Positions 26,010 to 38,935 of a DNA stretch of 64,000 nucleotides are shown here, in pieces (positions within the stretch are counted from its first letter, which is position 1; every line of letters begins with the position of its first letter). Source of the stretch: Lepus europaeus (Eukaryota; Chordata; Mammalia; Lagomorpha; Leporidae); the NCBI RefSeq assembly GCF_033115175.1, contig NC_084834.1:78202462-78266461 (forward strand). The letters are read 5' to 3'. The notes under the pieces were generated by a model. It made no database searches. It saw only the letters and a program-made list of their open reading frames with translations, and was not told where the DNA came from. The translations under genes were made by a program, and so were the position numbers.

Positions 26010-26207
26010 GTGAGGAAGTACTTGCATGTGAACATGTGCCATAGTGATTTTCCTGGCAAAACATCAAAACCTGGCCAATTCTCCAAATAGTTCAACTGGT
26101 GTAAATAATTCCAAAAGTCCCAATGAATATTTTTGTTTATTTGTTTACTTAATTTTATATATGCCCACCTTTGATTCCTAATACAAGTATGTTTTATGAA
26201 TTTGTAG

Positions 26208-26468
<261 letters not shown>

Positions 26469-26604
26469 GTATGTGGTACTTGGGGCACAGTGAAAGGGTA
26501 CTGCCTGTCAACATGTGAGTACAAGTTGAATAACCTCCCCTAGAAGTATAAACTCTCCTAGAAATACATTTATGAAGTGTGGACCCCAAATTAAAACTAG
26601 AATG

Positions 26605-26935
26605 TAGGGGTGGTTATTTAACCTAGCAGTTAAGACATCCATGACCTAGATCAGATTACCTGGATTCAATTCCTGGCTCCAGCCACTGATTCCAGCTTCC
26701 TGCTCATACAGACCTTAGGAGGCAGTGGTGATGGTTCAAGCAACTGGGTTCCTGAAACCCACATGGGAGACCGGATTGAGTTCCCGGCTTCCAACTTTGA
26801 TTTGGCTTAGTTCTGGCTTTTGCAGGCATTTGGACAGTGAACCAATGGATAAGCGTTTTCATTCTCTGTGTCTGTGTGTTTGTGTTTGTGTGTCTGCCTA
26901 TCTGTCTTTCTGTCTTTCAAATAACTTTTATTTTA
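26605..26935 (+). mobile_element. CSINE (old) in ADH intron 6
   Basis: GGATTCAATTCCTGGCTCCA, AGGAGGCAGTGGTGATGG and GACCGGATTGAGTTCCCGG, then TG/CT-rich text and TCTTTCAAATAA. A minus CSINE abuts it. Confidence 0.78.
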
Positions 26936-26948
26936 GGATTTATTTGAA

Positions 26949-27001
<53 letters not shown>

Positions 27002-27255
27002 TCTTCCATCTGCGGGTTAATTCCCCAAATGGCCACAACTACTGGGACTGGACCAGGTTGAAGCCAGGAGCCCGGAACTCCATCTGGGTCTCTCACATGG
27101 GCATTAGGTGTCCAAGTATTTAGTCCATCTTCGACTGTTTTCCCAGGAACATTATCAGGGAGCTAGATCAGAGCAGCTAGTACTCAAACTGGCATCTGAT
27201 ACGGGATGCTGGTGTCCCAGCTGACTTAACCCACTGTGTTACAACACCAGCTACT
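26936..27255 (-). mobile_element. CSINE (old) with (GA)n in ADH intron 6
   Basis: Starts GGATTTATTTGAAAGG with (GA)n at 26952-26997, then AGCCAGGAGCCCGGAACTCC, ending near GTTACAACACCAGCTA. Confidence 0.85.
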
Positions 27256-27429
27256 CAAATAAACTAAAAAAAAAAAAAAAAAGTAGATTACCTCTGAAAC
27301 ATTCATTTTAAAATAAAAGAAATATATACTTGGGTATATGTCATTACAGTATACAAAGTTTAAACATGCAACACAATACCAATATTCCCTTTTCTTTATT
27401 CTCAGCTCTTTGTATCAATGTGGATTTTT

Positions 27430-27471
27430 AAATTTTTATTTATTTATTAATTTATTTGAAAGGCAGAGAGA
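27430..27471 (-). mobile_element. CSINE tail fragment
   Basis: TTATTTATTTGAAAGGCAGAGAG is the start of a minus-strand C-repeat, cut off where a + strand copy begins. Confidence 0.55.
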
Positions 27472-27797
27472 GGCTGGTGCCGTGGCTCAATTGGCTAATC
27501 CTCCGCCTGTGGCGCCAGCACCCTGGGTTCTAGTCTCGGTTGGGGCGCCAGGTACTAGTCCCGGTTGCTCCTCTTCCAGTCCAGCTCTCTGCTGTGGCCT
27601 GGGAAGGCAGCGGAGGATGGCCCAAGTGCTTGGGCCCTGCACCCGCATGGGAGACCAGGAGGAAGCACCTGGCTCCTGGCTTCGGATCAGCATAGATCTG
27701 GCTGTAGCGGCCATTTGGGGAGTGAACCAGCGGAAGGAAGACCTTTCTCTCTGTCTTTCTCACTGTCTAACTCTATCTGTCAAATAAAAAAAATGAT
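27472..27797 (+). mobile_element. CSINE (young) in ADH intron 6
   Basis: From GGCTGGTGCCGTGGCTCAAT to CTGTCAAATAAAAAAAAT. It carries an extra partial copy of the box region (GGTTCTAGTCTCGGTTG then TACTAGTCCCGGTTG). Confidence 0.92.
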
Positions 27798-27814
27798 AAA
27801 TCATGTAATCTTCA

Positions 27815-27930
27815 TAATAATCTTTTGAAGTAACTTTCTTCCATTTACAGATGAGGAAACCGAGGTACTAGAAAGGCAAGTAACTTGCCTGAGGTCATAC
27901 AAATAACAGAGTCTGTGTTTTTTCATCACC
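27815..27930 (-). repeat. MIR in ADH intron 6
   Basis: TTACAGATGAGGAAACCGAGG then AAGTAACTTGCCTGAGGTCA match the MIR consensus closely on the minus strand. Confidence 0.88.
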
Positions 27931-28103
27931 AAACTCTACAGCCTCCCTAATAAGATTCCCATCACTTGTCTGGTTGAAGTTGATGTTAGAGTAGTGTCTG
28001 CCCGGAAGGTGGGTCACAATCTAGCGTCTTCAAGGTTCCTTTCCTCTCAGCAGCTGTTACTCGTGTCTGGGAACATGCTTATGATCATTATTATCATTAT
28101 CAG

Positions 28104-28239
28104 ATCTCTGCTTGGGATTCCTGTCACCGGAACTATGGCCTCTGTCTGATTGCCGGGTTGGCTCCATTACAATCACAACTTTCCTCTGATGCATTAACGG
28201 TTGTCCCAGGAAGAACACTGAATGGCGTGTGTTTAGGAG
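28104..28239 (+). pseudogene. ADH pseudogene exon 7
   Basis: 136 bp, no stop, between ATCAG and a GTAGGT donor. The translation begins ISAWDSCHRNYG and ends PGRTLNGVCLG, which fits the coenzyme-domain section of ADH. Phase and length agree with exons 6 and 8. Confidence 0.92.
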
Positions 28240-28992
28240 GTAGGTAGAGGAATAGAATGGCCCACTGGTTGCTCTCCGTGAGATCCCTTTCAACTCTGCA
28301 GAAATACAGAAGTCAAAGCTACTATCTTTGAAAGCACATATATTCTCAAATTAATTTTAATTAATTTAAATATGGATTTTTCATAGTTCAAATAATTTTT
28401 CATTCGTTGCAGAAGAGTTTGGGGGTTTTAAAGAGCTGGGGATAATTAAGTTAACTTTGGTTCTGCACTGGTGGATTAAAAGTTTGTTGTAGTATTTTAA
28501 CAGCAGTATCTGCTGAATAATTATAAGTGTTAACCTGATGTTTCAGCACCAGTTTTTGTCTCCCCAGCAGAGCTCTATTTCTGAGCAATAGTAAATTAAC
28601 ACTCACACCTCCACCATTCATCTGGTGGTGGGTTTCCACGTCCCCACCATATGTGTGAAAACAGAGAAAGGAGGAAATGGTTTTACAATGGTTAGCCTAG
28701 GAGGAGGACTGGAGACTACTTGTTTAAGAGTCACTTTCCAACTCAGTAACTTGAACGTTGGCCTAATTTTTCTCCAAAGATATCCTAGGTATTAGAATTT
28801 TCTATGCCAACCACATTTAGCTACATTAGTCTACATCTTCTGAGGCACAGAAAAATTAATTTCTACTTCAATGGCAAATTCTCAGAGGAGTGCCTTGCCC
28901 ATTTCAATGATTTACTTGATTGACTTCTTTTCTTTCTTTTGGCTAGTTTGATACATCTTGAGTCTTATTATTATAGCCTTTTTGTTTTTCAG

Positions 28993-29131
28993 GTTATAAA
29001 ACCAGAGACTGTATTCCCCAGTTAGTAACTGACTACCTGCAAAATAAGATTAATATAGACCCATTACTAACCCATCAGCTGTCTTTCGATAAACTCCATG
29101 AAGCCTTTGAGTTGTACCATGCTGGAAAAAC
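28993..29131 (+). pseudogene. ADH pseudogene exon 8
   Basis: 139 bp, open, acceptor TTTTTCAG and donor GTGAGT. YKTRDCIPQLVTDYL followed by HQLSFDKLHEAFEL matches the C-terminal catalytic segment of ADH. It shows no lesion. Confidence 0.94.
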
Positions 29132-29811
29132 GTGAGTGTTTTGTTTGCTTATCTGTATACTAATAACTGACAGAGAAAACTACTTCAAACACTTCTAAGT
29201 GGTTCTGTGCAAATGAGACGGCTACTTGGACCTTTCATATCACTCACACACTAATCCTACTTCCTGCCAGCACCATGATAAGAAAAGGTTTTTCGCAAAG
29301 GACCCTATTCAGAAAAGACTGAAATCAACCTATTTCAAAGGCATGTTCGAGAATTCATCATAACACCAAGGGCCATTCTATCCCACATTAGTCAACATGT
29401 ATTATTTTCTGAGTTGTAGAAATGTCCAAGATAAATGAGTTGTCATTTGGGGCCAAGAAATCTTGTAAGAAATTCTTAGAGATTTAGACTCCCACCCAGA
29501 GTATGAACTCTTTCTGCACCATTTCTGATATCCAGTCTGTCTCTGCTAGCATGTAAAGTACATACTGATTTGTTCATATATTCAATCAGCAAACATTTAT
29601 CGATGGCACAATGTTTTCCAGGACTGTCACAAGTGATGAAAACATGACAGACAATGAGCACTGAGCAGTAAACAAGTAAACACACCTCTGTGACAGATGC
29701 GTTAGATTCCTCTTCTGATTCTAAGCAAGTTTCCCCTTCATGTTCTCTTTCAACTCTACCCATATCATTTGCTCATTTGGTAATTTTTCAAAATCTAGAT
29801 CTTTAACTTTT

Positions 29812-30147
29812 TTTTTTTTTTTTTGACAGGCAGAGTGGACAGTGAGAGAGATAGAGAGAAAGGTCTTCCTTTGCCATTGGTTCACCCCCTAATGGCCGCC
29901 GTGGCCGGTGAGCTGCGGCCGGCGCACCGCGCTGATCCGAAGGCAGGAGCCAGGGGCTTCTCCTGGTCTCCCATGGGGTGCAGGGCCCAAGCACTTGGGC
30001 CATCCTCCACTGCACTCCCTAGCCACAGCAGAGAGCTGGACTGGAAGAGGGGCAACCGGGACAGAATCCGGCGCCCCAACCGGGACTAGAACCCGGTGTG
30101 CCGGCGCCACAGGCGGAGGATTAGCCTAGTGAGCCGCGGCGCCAGCT
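29812..30147 (-). mobile_element. CSINE (young) in ADH intron 8
   Basis: Full element. TAGATCTTTAACTTT is duplicated at 29796-29810 and 30148-30162. Confidence 0.95.
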
Positions 30148-30656
30148 TAGATCTTTAACTTTTACTATTCCTTGTTGGTTTTGACCTAGCACAACAGTCC
30201 ATTTAAGTCAGGAAGAAAGAATCAAGAAAACCTTATTGGAATTTTAGAAACCAAGTCTCAAGGATGGGAGCGGGGATCCAGCAGTCGACGGACACACTGC
30301 AAAAGGGAAAGAATCAGGGGAACCAAAGTTTTCCTTCTCTATCCGGCCATGGGTCAAGTGTCTGGTGCTGGAGGATGCTGTTCTAAGGTTCAGCAGAGGG
30401 TTTGAGTGTCTTGTGTCTTGTCATGCAGCCAGCAAGAACGACACTCACAGTGGAATATTCCTTTCATGGCTGACATTGAATCCTAACCCAGACCCTTATC
30501 AGTGATATTTCACACAGACAAATTAGAGTGAACATGGAGTCAGGTTGGGAACAGTGAGGCCATAAAGCTTCTCATTACAAAGTGCATAGTTGTTTTGATG
30601 AAATCACTGTTTCCTATGTAATTTATCCACTTAATAATTTCACTTTGATGTTTCAG

Positions 30657-30681
30657 CATTCACTGTGTTCTGCTGTTCTGA
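30657..30681 (+). pseudogene. ADH pseudogene exon 9 (coding end)
   Basis: Eight bases of coding logic settle this short exon: the first C completes the Thr codon left by exon 8, then IHCVLLF and TGA follow. Other ADH proteins end in a similar RCILLF or RTVLTF. The acceptor is GTTTCAG. Confidence 0.88.
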
Positions 30682-30840
30682 GTTCACAGATGATAAAGGT
30701 TCCAAGGGCATCCTTGGGGCCTTCCACCCTTTCCTGTTTCACCTCTCTGATTATTCCAGTGCAGAGGAAAGAGAAGCATTGGAGATGGGAAGGCAGTGTG
30801 GTTGTATAAAATGAAATGAGTGCCACTTGAATATTATTGT

Positions 30841-30846
30841 AATAAA
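30841..30846 (+). terminator. Poly(A) signal of the ADH pseudogene
   Basis: AATAAA, followed by an overlapping second copy of the motif, lies 160 bases after the stop codon. A LINE-1 3' end inserted only about 40 bases further on. Confidence 0.65.
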
Positions 30847-30885
30847 ATAAAGTTCCGAGAATTTATGTTATATAACTCCTTCCTG

Positions 30886-31376
30886 GTACCTTTCTCTGAA
30901 GAGAGGACAGAACTTCCACTTTGACTATGGCCTTGCCTAAATGAGATCAGAGTTTGTGAACTCAAGAGGCTTCCATAGCCTTGGCAGCTCATGACAAGAG
31001 CCTCGGGTGATTACTGATGTCATAAATAAGAGTGTCAACTGTTAAATCAACAACGGGAGTCACTGTGCACTTACTCCCCATGTAGGATCTCTGTCCTTAA
31101 TGTGTTGAACTATGTGAATTAACGGTAAAACTACTACTCAAACAGTACTTTATACTTTGTGTATCTGTGTCGGTGCAACAGTTGAAATCTTAGTATATAC
31201 TAAGTTGATCTTTGTATATAAAGATAATTAAAAATGAATCTTGATGAAGAATGGGATGGGAGAGGGAGCGAGAGATGGGATGGTTGCAGGTGGAAGGGAG
31301 GTTAGAGGGGGAAAAATGCTATAATCTAAATGTTGTACTTTGGAAATTTATATTTATTAAATTAAAGTTGAAAAAA
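30886..31376 (+). mobile_element. LINE-1 3' end just past the ADH poly(A) site
   Basis: LINE-1 3' UTR with polypurine tract and A-rich tail. The duplication ATAACTCCTTCCTG / ATAACTCCTTCTTG (30872-30885 and 31377-31390, one mismatch) marks the insertion. Confidence 0.9.
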
Positions 31377-31390
31377 ATAACTCCTTCTTG

Positions 31391-32636
31391 ACTTTAGAAA
31401 GAGCAATGGTTGCTTTTAATTGATGACAATGCCCATATGTCTATCAACCCAACTGAATTCTGAAATCAGTTCGTGAAACTTGCCACTAACACACCCCTTG
31501 TTCCCATTCCCAAGGTACCTTCATTTCTGGCAGACTTTTCTGTCCCCTCCCATGCCACTCTAGAGCTGACATGACGATTTTGCTGCTTCCAACATGCTGA
31601 GGTATCATATGTCTTTGGAAGATTATTTCAGGATACTCTAAGCCATTTTCTATCTTCAGGTCATCACACCATCTATGCCTCCACCCACGAAGTGGTGAGG
31701 TGTGGTTCCCAGGTGTTTCCAAACGCAAAGGCCCAGTTGGGAAATCTTACCACCTCTATCCCTGAGAAGGTGTAGGAGTCTCTCAGAACGAATTAACCAC
31801 ATCTCCAACCTCATTGTTCCTTTCAAGCCTTTCTCTTCACTAACTGGTGTTACAAATTCCTCATCTAGGGTTAGAGGATTAGGAGCAGGGGAGTAGAGGA
31901 GGAGGAGTAGCTCCTCTTATCCTTTGGGTTTTTTTTTTATTTGTTTTTGTTTTTAAAATCATGTTCCTTCTTTCTGACTTGAGTCACTTCAATTCTCCTT
32001 AATCTTTCGGTTCTTGAAAAGCAAAAGTCAAGAGGAAAATTCCTGTGCCACTCTTTCAATGACAACATCTTTTCCTTTAATTTGAACTCAGAAAGACCTC
32101 ATTGACTTACTGGGGAGAGGTCAAAATATCAAAGAGAACACATGAAGATAAAAAGAAAGGGAAATAGTCAGAATATGATTATGCCAGGCTAGCTCTATCA
32201 CTTTAATAAGCCCTTGCTGCTCTGAATATCAAGTTCACATTGTAAACTGGGAAAAATAAAAACAATGCTATAGTATGCTGTGAAGACTGGAGACCATGTG
32301 TATAAGTATAGAAATTAAAAAATAAGAATTCTAAAACTTTAAAGAACAATATATTTGAAATTTTGAAGAAGGAAAAAAGATAAGACAATTTTTAAACTGG
32401 AAAATTGAATTAAAATTAACTCTATAATTAAGACATTTTAAAGAATAGAATGGCAAGGAAGACTATGAGGAACTGAGTTGTAAAAGAATAAAATGATAAC
32501 TATTTCAAATAAAATATAAAAAATATCAAAGCAACCTAAAATCATGATAATAAATGGTAAAAGAACATATTATACATTTTTAAAAAGTAGAAAAGAGTTG
32601 GAAGTCACAATGCCTCTTTATAGAAGTTTGGTGTTA
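31391..32636. other. Intergenic DNA
   Basis: Nothing recognisable. 32200-32620 is very AT-rich. Confidence 0.5.
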
Positions 32637-32975
32637 GGGCTGGCATGGTGGCGTAGTGGGTAAAGCCACTACCTGCAGTGCCAGCATTCCATATGGGTGG
32701 TGGTTCAAGTCCTGGCTTTTCCACTTCTGATCCAGCTCTCTGCTATGGCCTGGGAAAGCAGTAGAAGATGGCCCAAGTCCTTGGGCCCCTGCACCCATGT
32801 GGAACACCCAGAAGAAGCTCTTGGCTCCTGGCTTTGTACCAGGACAACCCTGGGCATTGTGGTCAACTGGGGAGTGAACCAGCAGATGGAAGACCTCTCT
32901 CTCTCGGCCTCTCCTTCTCTCTGTGTGTAACTCTGACTTTCAAGTAAATAAATAAATCTTAAAAAAAAAAAAAAA
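32637..32975 (+). mobile_element. CSINE
   Basis: GGGCTGGCATGGTGGCGTAG to AAATAAATAAATC and an A-run. AAGTTTGGTGTT before and AAGTTTGGAGTT after suggest the duplication. Confidence 0.92.
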
Positions 32976-33770
32976 AGTTTGGAGTTGGAAATACCCAGCC
33001 ACCAAGGTCAGCTTCCTAAGATAGAGGATCTCTATACTTTCAGAGAAGCCTAGAAGACAAGAAACTTGAAATGTGCAACAGGATCTGGGACAGAAAGTAA
33101 CAGATAGAAGATTTGTCTTGGTCTTCATTGATAGCCTCACACTCCCAGGTATGAAAATAAAGACATCAGGTTGACCTCTACGGTCCACAGATACAATCCA
33201 ACAAGGATGACTCAATAAATACATCCTTTACTCAGAACAACAGGCAAAATTTGGTGATCGGTAGGGGCATGAGGAGTTAAATTAGATTCTTTACACTTGA
33301 AATAAAATTCTAGACTGATTAAAAATTAAAACATAAAAATCATTAAAATATTAAATTAAAGGTAAAAAGTGTTTGATATCATTAGGGTAGATAAGGTTTT
33401 TCTTAGCATGACACAAAAGATAGAAATTATGAAGAAAGTTTTATATATTTGACTACTGAAAAACAGAAACTTTGGTCTGGAAAACAAAAAATTACAAAGC
33501 AAGAGATCCATGAAAAAGTAGGAGTCAATATTTGTAATCCACATGACACAGTAATATATAAATACCTTAATATACAAATACTGCTTAAAACTGATGTACC
33601 TAAAGTTGTACCTATGACATTTGTATTCATTAAATAACAGCTTTCTTAAAAAAATTAAAAAATAAACTGATGTAAACATGGTAAATATTCCAATAAAATT
33701 GAATGAAGACCATTAATAAGTAATGTCAAATTTAAAAATACAAAATAAAATAATGAAATATTAACTGTGG

Positions 33771-34070
33771 GGACCAGTGCCGTGGCTCACTTGGTTAATC
33801 CTTTGCCTGCGGCGCCAGCATCCCACATGGGTGCCGGGTTCTAATCCCGGTTGCTCCTCTTCCAGTCCAGCTCTCTGCTGTGGCCCGGGAGGGCAGTGGA
33901 GGATGGCCCAAGTGATTGGGCCCCTGTACTCCTGAGACCAGGAGGAAACACCTGGATCCTGGCTTTGGATCGGCGCAGCGCCAGCTGTGGCGGTCATTTG
34001 GGGAGTGAACCAATGGAAGGAAGACTTTTCTCACTGTCTCTCTTTTTCACTGTCTAATTCTATCTGTGTT
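33771..34070 (+). mobile_element. CSINE lacking its tail
   Basis: GGGGACCAGTGCCGTGGCTC to CTAATTCTATCTGTG; the A-tail is missing and LINE-1 3' UTR follows directly. Confidence 0.9.
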
Positions 34071-34945
34071 CACACCTCCCTTAGGATATACCCCATGTGA
34101 AGAGATAGATAGGTCTGGGCCTCTTAACTTACAAGGCCTAAAGCCCAACAGATTATTATCAAGCCCCTTCTATCAGGTTCTATTTGCCTCTCAATCAGAA
34201 AACTTCATTGTAGCTTAGACAGCACCTTTCTTAGCTCCTCTAATAATGACTCTGTCCTTTGTTCTAGACCCTGTCTAGCACACTTGGGCCTCATTCCTTT
34301 GTAATCATAACCTCTACTCTACCACCAATGGCTCTACTCCCAACCTGTGTGTACTGATGGTCCTCTCCTCCACTTAATGCTGTATAATTGTTCAGACCTG
34401 GTTAAGGCCACTCTTAGGATCATTGGTTACTATCCTCACCCTGTCTTTTATGACTTTGTCTAAATATGATCAGAGTCGGGGAACTTGGAAGGCTTCCATA
34501 GCCTTGGCAACTCATGACGACAGCCTAGGGCGGTTACTGGTGCCATAAACTAGAGTGTCAATTTGTTGGGTCAACAACAGGAGCCACTGTGCGCTTGCTC
34601 CTGATGTGGGATCTCTGTCCTTAATGTACTGTACATTTTGATTTAATGCTATAACTAGTACTCAAACAGTATGTTTCACTTTGTGTTTCTATGTGGGTGC
34701 AAACTGTTGCAATCTTTATACTAAATTGATCTTCTGTATATAAATAGAATTGAAAATGAATCTTAATGTGAATGGAAGGGGAGAGGGAGCGGGAGAGGGG
34801 AGGGTTGCGGGTGGGAGGGAAATTATGGGAAGGGGAAGCCATTGTAATCCATAAGCTGTATACTGGAAATTTATATTCATTAAATAAAAGTTAAAAAAAA
34901 ATAAATAAAAAAAAAGAAAAAAGAAAAAAAGAAAGAAAGAAAGAA
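34071..34945 (+). mobile_element. LINE-1 3' UTR with long A-rich tail
   Basis: Starts in a 3' UTR form that also occurs inverted at 61928-62525 (CTGTATAATTGTTCAGACCTGG) and ends in the polypurine tract and a mixed A/AAAT/AAAG tail (34890-34945). It cuts off the tail of the CSINE at 33771. Confidence 0.82.
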
Positions 34946-36082
34946 ATGATAACTGTGCATAACAGGTCAGCAGAACATAAAACAAATATTCCTTAATGTG
35001 TTCCAGGATACAGAAAAACAGGAGCACTGGGCTCCTTTTTGGAGGCAATTTGGTGCAAAGCTATCAAAGGTCATGAGTATTCCCTGACCTAGCAATTTTT
35101 CTTCTGGCAGTTTCTCCTAACTACCAAACAAGTGAATGTTTCCATTTAGTTTGATATATATTTTCAAGAATCTTGCATATGGCGTATATAACTCTATGTG
35201 TTGGGGATCAGTAGTGAACAAAATGCTATGCTCCTTGAGGTCAACTTTCATGGGCCTAAAGACAAAAGGGACTTTGGAATAAGCAGACTGTTACAATACA
35301 TATAACCTCAATAGGTATGGCGATTTTTGAGAAGACACCAAAATGTTTCTAAAATACCTTAGTTACGAATATTACAGAAACCATTTTCCCTAACCAGTTA
35401 TTTGTCCGCTACAGCAGGTGAGGGTGGACAACACCCTCTGTGGATCCTCCAAGTATAAATTGTGGAAGAATGACTCAGAGATTAAGTTATTTTGCAAACA
35501 CAGTATTTTATTGCCTATAAGCAAGTAAGTTGGTCAGAGGAGTAAAGGAACAGTGACCAAAACAGGACTTATAAAAGATGGTGAGAGTGGGAAGAAAAAC
35601 TCCTGTAGAAAACAAAATCTGAAAGCAATAAACAAAAGCAGTAGCGTTTGCACATTAGAAGAATGTAAATTAATTACCAAGCTGTCAATGAGATCTGGGC
35701 ATTCCATCTTTGAGTAAGTTTACTTGGATCATCAAAGAAAACTACTTCAGCTCTGGTGGAGTTCCCAGAAGCACTGAGGGTTGAGCTGTGGAGCACATGT
35801 ACCAGATTGTCTCTGTAATATTTGCAATTTTCTTCCCATAGCACCACCCTGTCAGGCCAGATCTTCATCACTTCATCACTTCCCTCCTTGGAATTTCTAA
35901 CCAAGTATTGTCCACCACAGCTTTAATACAATAAAAAGTGAGAAGCAATATGTAGAGGATAATTCAATTCAGGATTTTATAAAAATAGGGTGATTGATTA
36001 AAATAACTGGAACTGACTATGAAAAAATATAATTCACTAAAGTGTTCAGATGTTTTAATGTGAGTTTTAAGGAACATTTCTG
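34946..36082. other. Intergenic DNA
   Basis: No gene supported. A 76-codon minus frame at 35674-35904 has no recognisable family. Confidence 0.45.
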
Positions 36083-36235
36083 TGGCTGGCATCATGGCAT
36101 AGTGGTAACTGAAAGGAGTTCAAGGGTCCTGGCTTCCAGTTGGCCCAGCCCTGGCTGTAGTGGGCATTAGGGGATGGTAGTGCTCTCTATCTCTCTTTGA
36201 AATAAATACATATTTTCTTAAAAAAGGGAAAATTT
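36083..36235 (+). mobile_element. CSINE, internally deleted
   Basis: GTGGCTGGCATCATGGCATAGTG, then a jump to GTCCTGGCTTCCAG, then CTCTCTATCTCTCTTTGAAATAAA. About half the usual length. Confidence 0.75.
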
Positions 36236-36674
36236 TTAATTTTCTTCTGCTAAAGAGCTCAAGATAATCCTAGCCCAGTGTTGTACAGTGGTCCAGCTTC
36301 TTCCTTTCTTTAGCATGCAGGTTCTGCCATATTTCTTCCTAGACTTCCAGACATTTGCACTAAACTTGTTGCCTCCTCTTATCAGTCACTTCCTCAACTT
36401 TTATGGAAGAATCAGGTCCCCAGCTGAAAATCCAGGGAAGTGTCTGTAATGAATGGCAAACTTGTCTATCTTGTTTATCTTTGTTTACCTTTTAAATATC
36501 AGTTATTAGCTCAGTGTGACTTAAAGTAGGTGCCAAAAAATCTTTGCACAATGAATTAATGCATCTGTAGAAGGGACTAGACCATTGTTATTTTTATTTT
36601 TCTGAAATGTAGGGAACACTGTTTGAAATCAGTTCTAAAAACTATGCCAAGAATGGAATTACTTAAAGATCCAG

Positions 36675-36918
36675 ATGCAAGTCTTTGTTATAACAGTTAA
36701 GACACTGCTTGGGATGTCTGCATCTCATATTGGAGAGCCTGAGTCAGACCCAGTTTGACCTCCAATTCCAGCTTCCTGTCAATATACAACCTGGGAGACA
36801 ACAGGTACTTGCTTCCCGGCTGCCCACTTGGGATACCCAGATAGATTTCCTGCCTATCTGTCTCTGTCTCTTGGTATCTCAAGCAAAATTTAAAGAAATA
36901 AATTAAATTTTTTTTAAG
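36675..36918 (+). mobile_element. CSINE (old)
   Basis: AACAGTTAAGACACTGCTTG, CAATTCCAGCTTCCTG and AATAAATTAAATTTTTTTT tail; short and diverged. Confidence 0.72.
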
Positions 36919-37374
36919 AATCCACATAACAAAATTTTGTGGGTTGAATGCATCTGGTAAAGACCTGTTATTTCTTAGCTTCTAAACTTTGCCCAAACCA
37001 ATCATCATAGTCAGTTTGTGAAAAACTCAGTATTGGTGATATGTACTAAGACAAGGTACATCAGTACTGTATTTGTTGAGTACTAGGGATACAGTGGTCA
37101 ACAAGCAAAATCACATCCCATTTATTGTTAGGTATAAGGGCTGAAATGTTGAACAATTAAATAAATAAATAAGATTGTGAATCATAGTTATAAAGAAAAC
37201 AAATGAGGGTAATGTGCCAGACAATGTTATGAAAACTATTCTTGTTTGGGTAGTTAATAAATGTGTGTTTGCGTGCGTGCATGTGTGCATGTGCATTTAA
37301 GGATGCAAGAAAAGAATGAATAAGAATGAACTCCAGGCCTACAATTCAAGACTGAATAATATTGCTGTCTTCCT

Positions 37375-37587
37375 GCAGGCTTTTTTTATATAGAATTTTG
37401 TTTTTAATGTCTCCAAATAAACTGAATCCTCAACAAAATACCAGAAAATCATATGCAACAACATATCGAAAAGATCATCCACCTGGATCAAGTAGGATTT
37501 ATTCCAGGGATACAGGGATGATTCAAAATATGCAAATGTTAAACATGATGCATCACATAAGCAAAATGAAGTATAAAAATGAAATTA
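37375..37587 (+). mobile_element. Old 5'-truncated LINE-1, part 1 (ORF2)
   Basis: Degenerate ORF2 reverse-transcriptase sequence; GATCAAGTAGGATTTATTCC is the conserved DQVGFIP segment. It is interrupted by a CSINE and continues at 37897. Confidence 0.85.
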
Positions 37588-37896
37588 TTGGGGCAGGCCT
37601 TGTGGCATAGCACATTAAGCCACTGCCTGCAAACTGGCATCCCATGTGGGCACTGGTTAGAGACTCAGCTGCTCCACTTCCAATCCAGCTTCTTGCTAAT
37701 GCACCTGGGAAAGCAGTGAAAGATGGTCCAAGTGCTTGAGCACCTGTACCTAGGTGGGAGACCCAGGCTCCTGGCTTCAGCATGGCATAGCTCTGGCTGT
37801 TGCAGCAATTTGGGGAGTAAACTAGTGAATGGAAGATCTCTCTCTCTCTCTTTAACTCTGCCTTTCAAATAAATGAAAAACCAAATTATTTTTAAA
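37588..37896 (+). mobile_element. CSINE inside an old LINE-1
   Basis: GGGGCAGGCCTTGTGGCATAG to CAAATAAATGAAAAACC. AAATTATT flanks both sides. The LINE-1 ORF2 resumes after it. Confidence 0.9.
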
Positions 37897-38935
37897 AATC
37901 ATATGGGTATCTCAATATATGTGAGGAAAAAGTTGATAAAACATAACCCTTTCATGACAAAAACCTTAAAAAATTGGGTATAGAAGGAATATACCCCAAT
38001 ACAATTAGGGTAATATATGACAAACCCAGAGCAAGCATCATATTTAATGGGGGAAAGTAGGAAGCATTTCCAAAAGGATCTGGGCCCAGATAAGGATGCT
38101 CATTTTCTCCATTGTTATTCAATATAGTTCTGGAAGTTTTAGCCAGAGCCATTAGGCAAGAAAAAAAATGAAAGGGATACAAATTGGGAAGGAGGAAGTC
38201 AAATTTTCCCTGTTTACAGATGACATGATCCCTTATAAAGGGAAACATAAATATTTCACTAAGAGACTATTAGAACTCATAAGAGAATTCAGCGAAGTGG
38301 CAGAATAGAAGATCAGCACACAAAATTCATCAGCATTCTTATACACCAACAATGCTCTGGCTAACAAAGATCTTACAAGGTCAGTCCTCTATAAAATAGC
38401 TACAAAAAATACTTAAAACACCTTGGGATGAATTTAACCAAGGATGTGAAATATTTCTAAAATGAACACACTAATGAAAGAAAGAATAGATCAAAAACAA
38501 GGAAAAATCCTCCATGTTCATGAGTTGGAAGAATTAAGATCATCAAAATGTCCATACTACCCAAGGCAATTTAGAGATTCAAAGTGATTCCAATTTAAAA
38601 TTCCAAGAACATTCTTAATGGAATTAGAAAAAATAATCCTAAACTTCATATGGAAACACAAAAGGCAGCAAAAACCAAAGTAATTTTAAACAATAAGCCA
38701 AGGGATCATAATACCAGATTTTAAGACATACTACAAGCCTGTGGTTATCAAAACAGCATGTATTGGCACATAAATAGTTAGATAGATCAAAGGAACAACA
38801 TAGAAAACCCTCAAATTAATCCCTGTATCTACAACCAATTTTTGACAAATGAGCTAAAATCACTCCCTGGAATAAAAACAGTCTCTTCAACAAAAGTTGG
38901 AAACCTTGAATTTCCACGTGCAAAAGTGAAACAAG

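Noticed and set aside
35674-35904. 76-codon minus-strand frame (starts MVRNSKEGSDEVMKIW)
   Set aside because: Looks slightly protein-like but has no known motif or exon signals that I can support.
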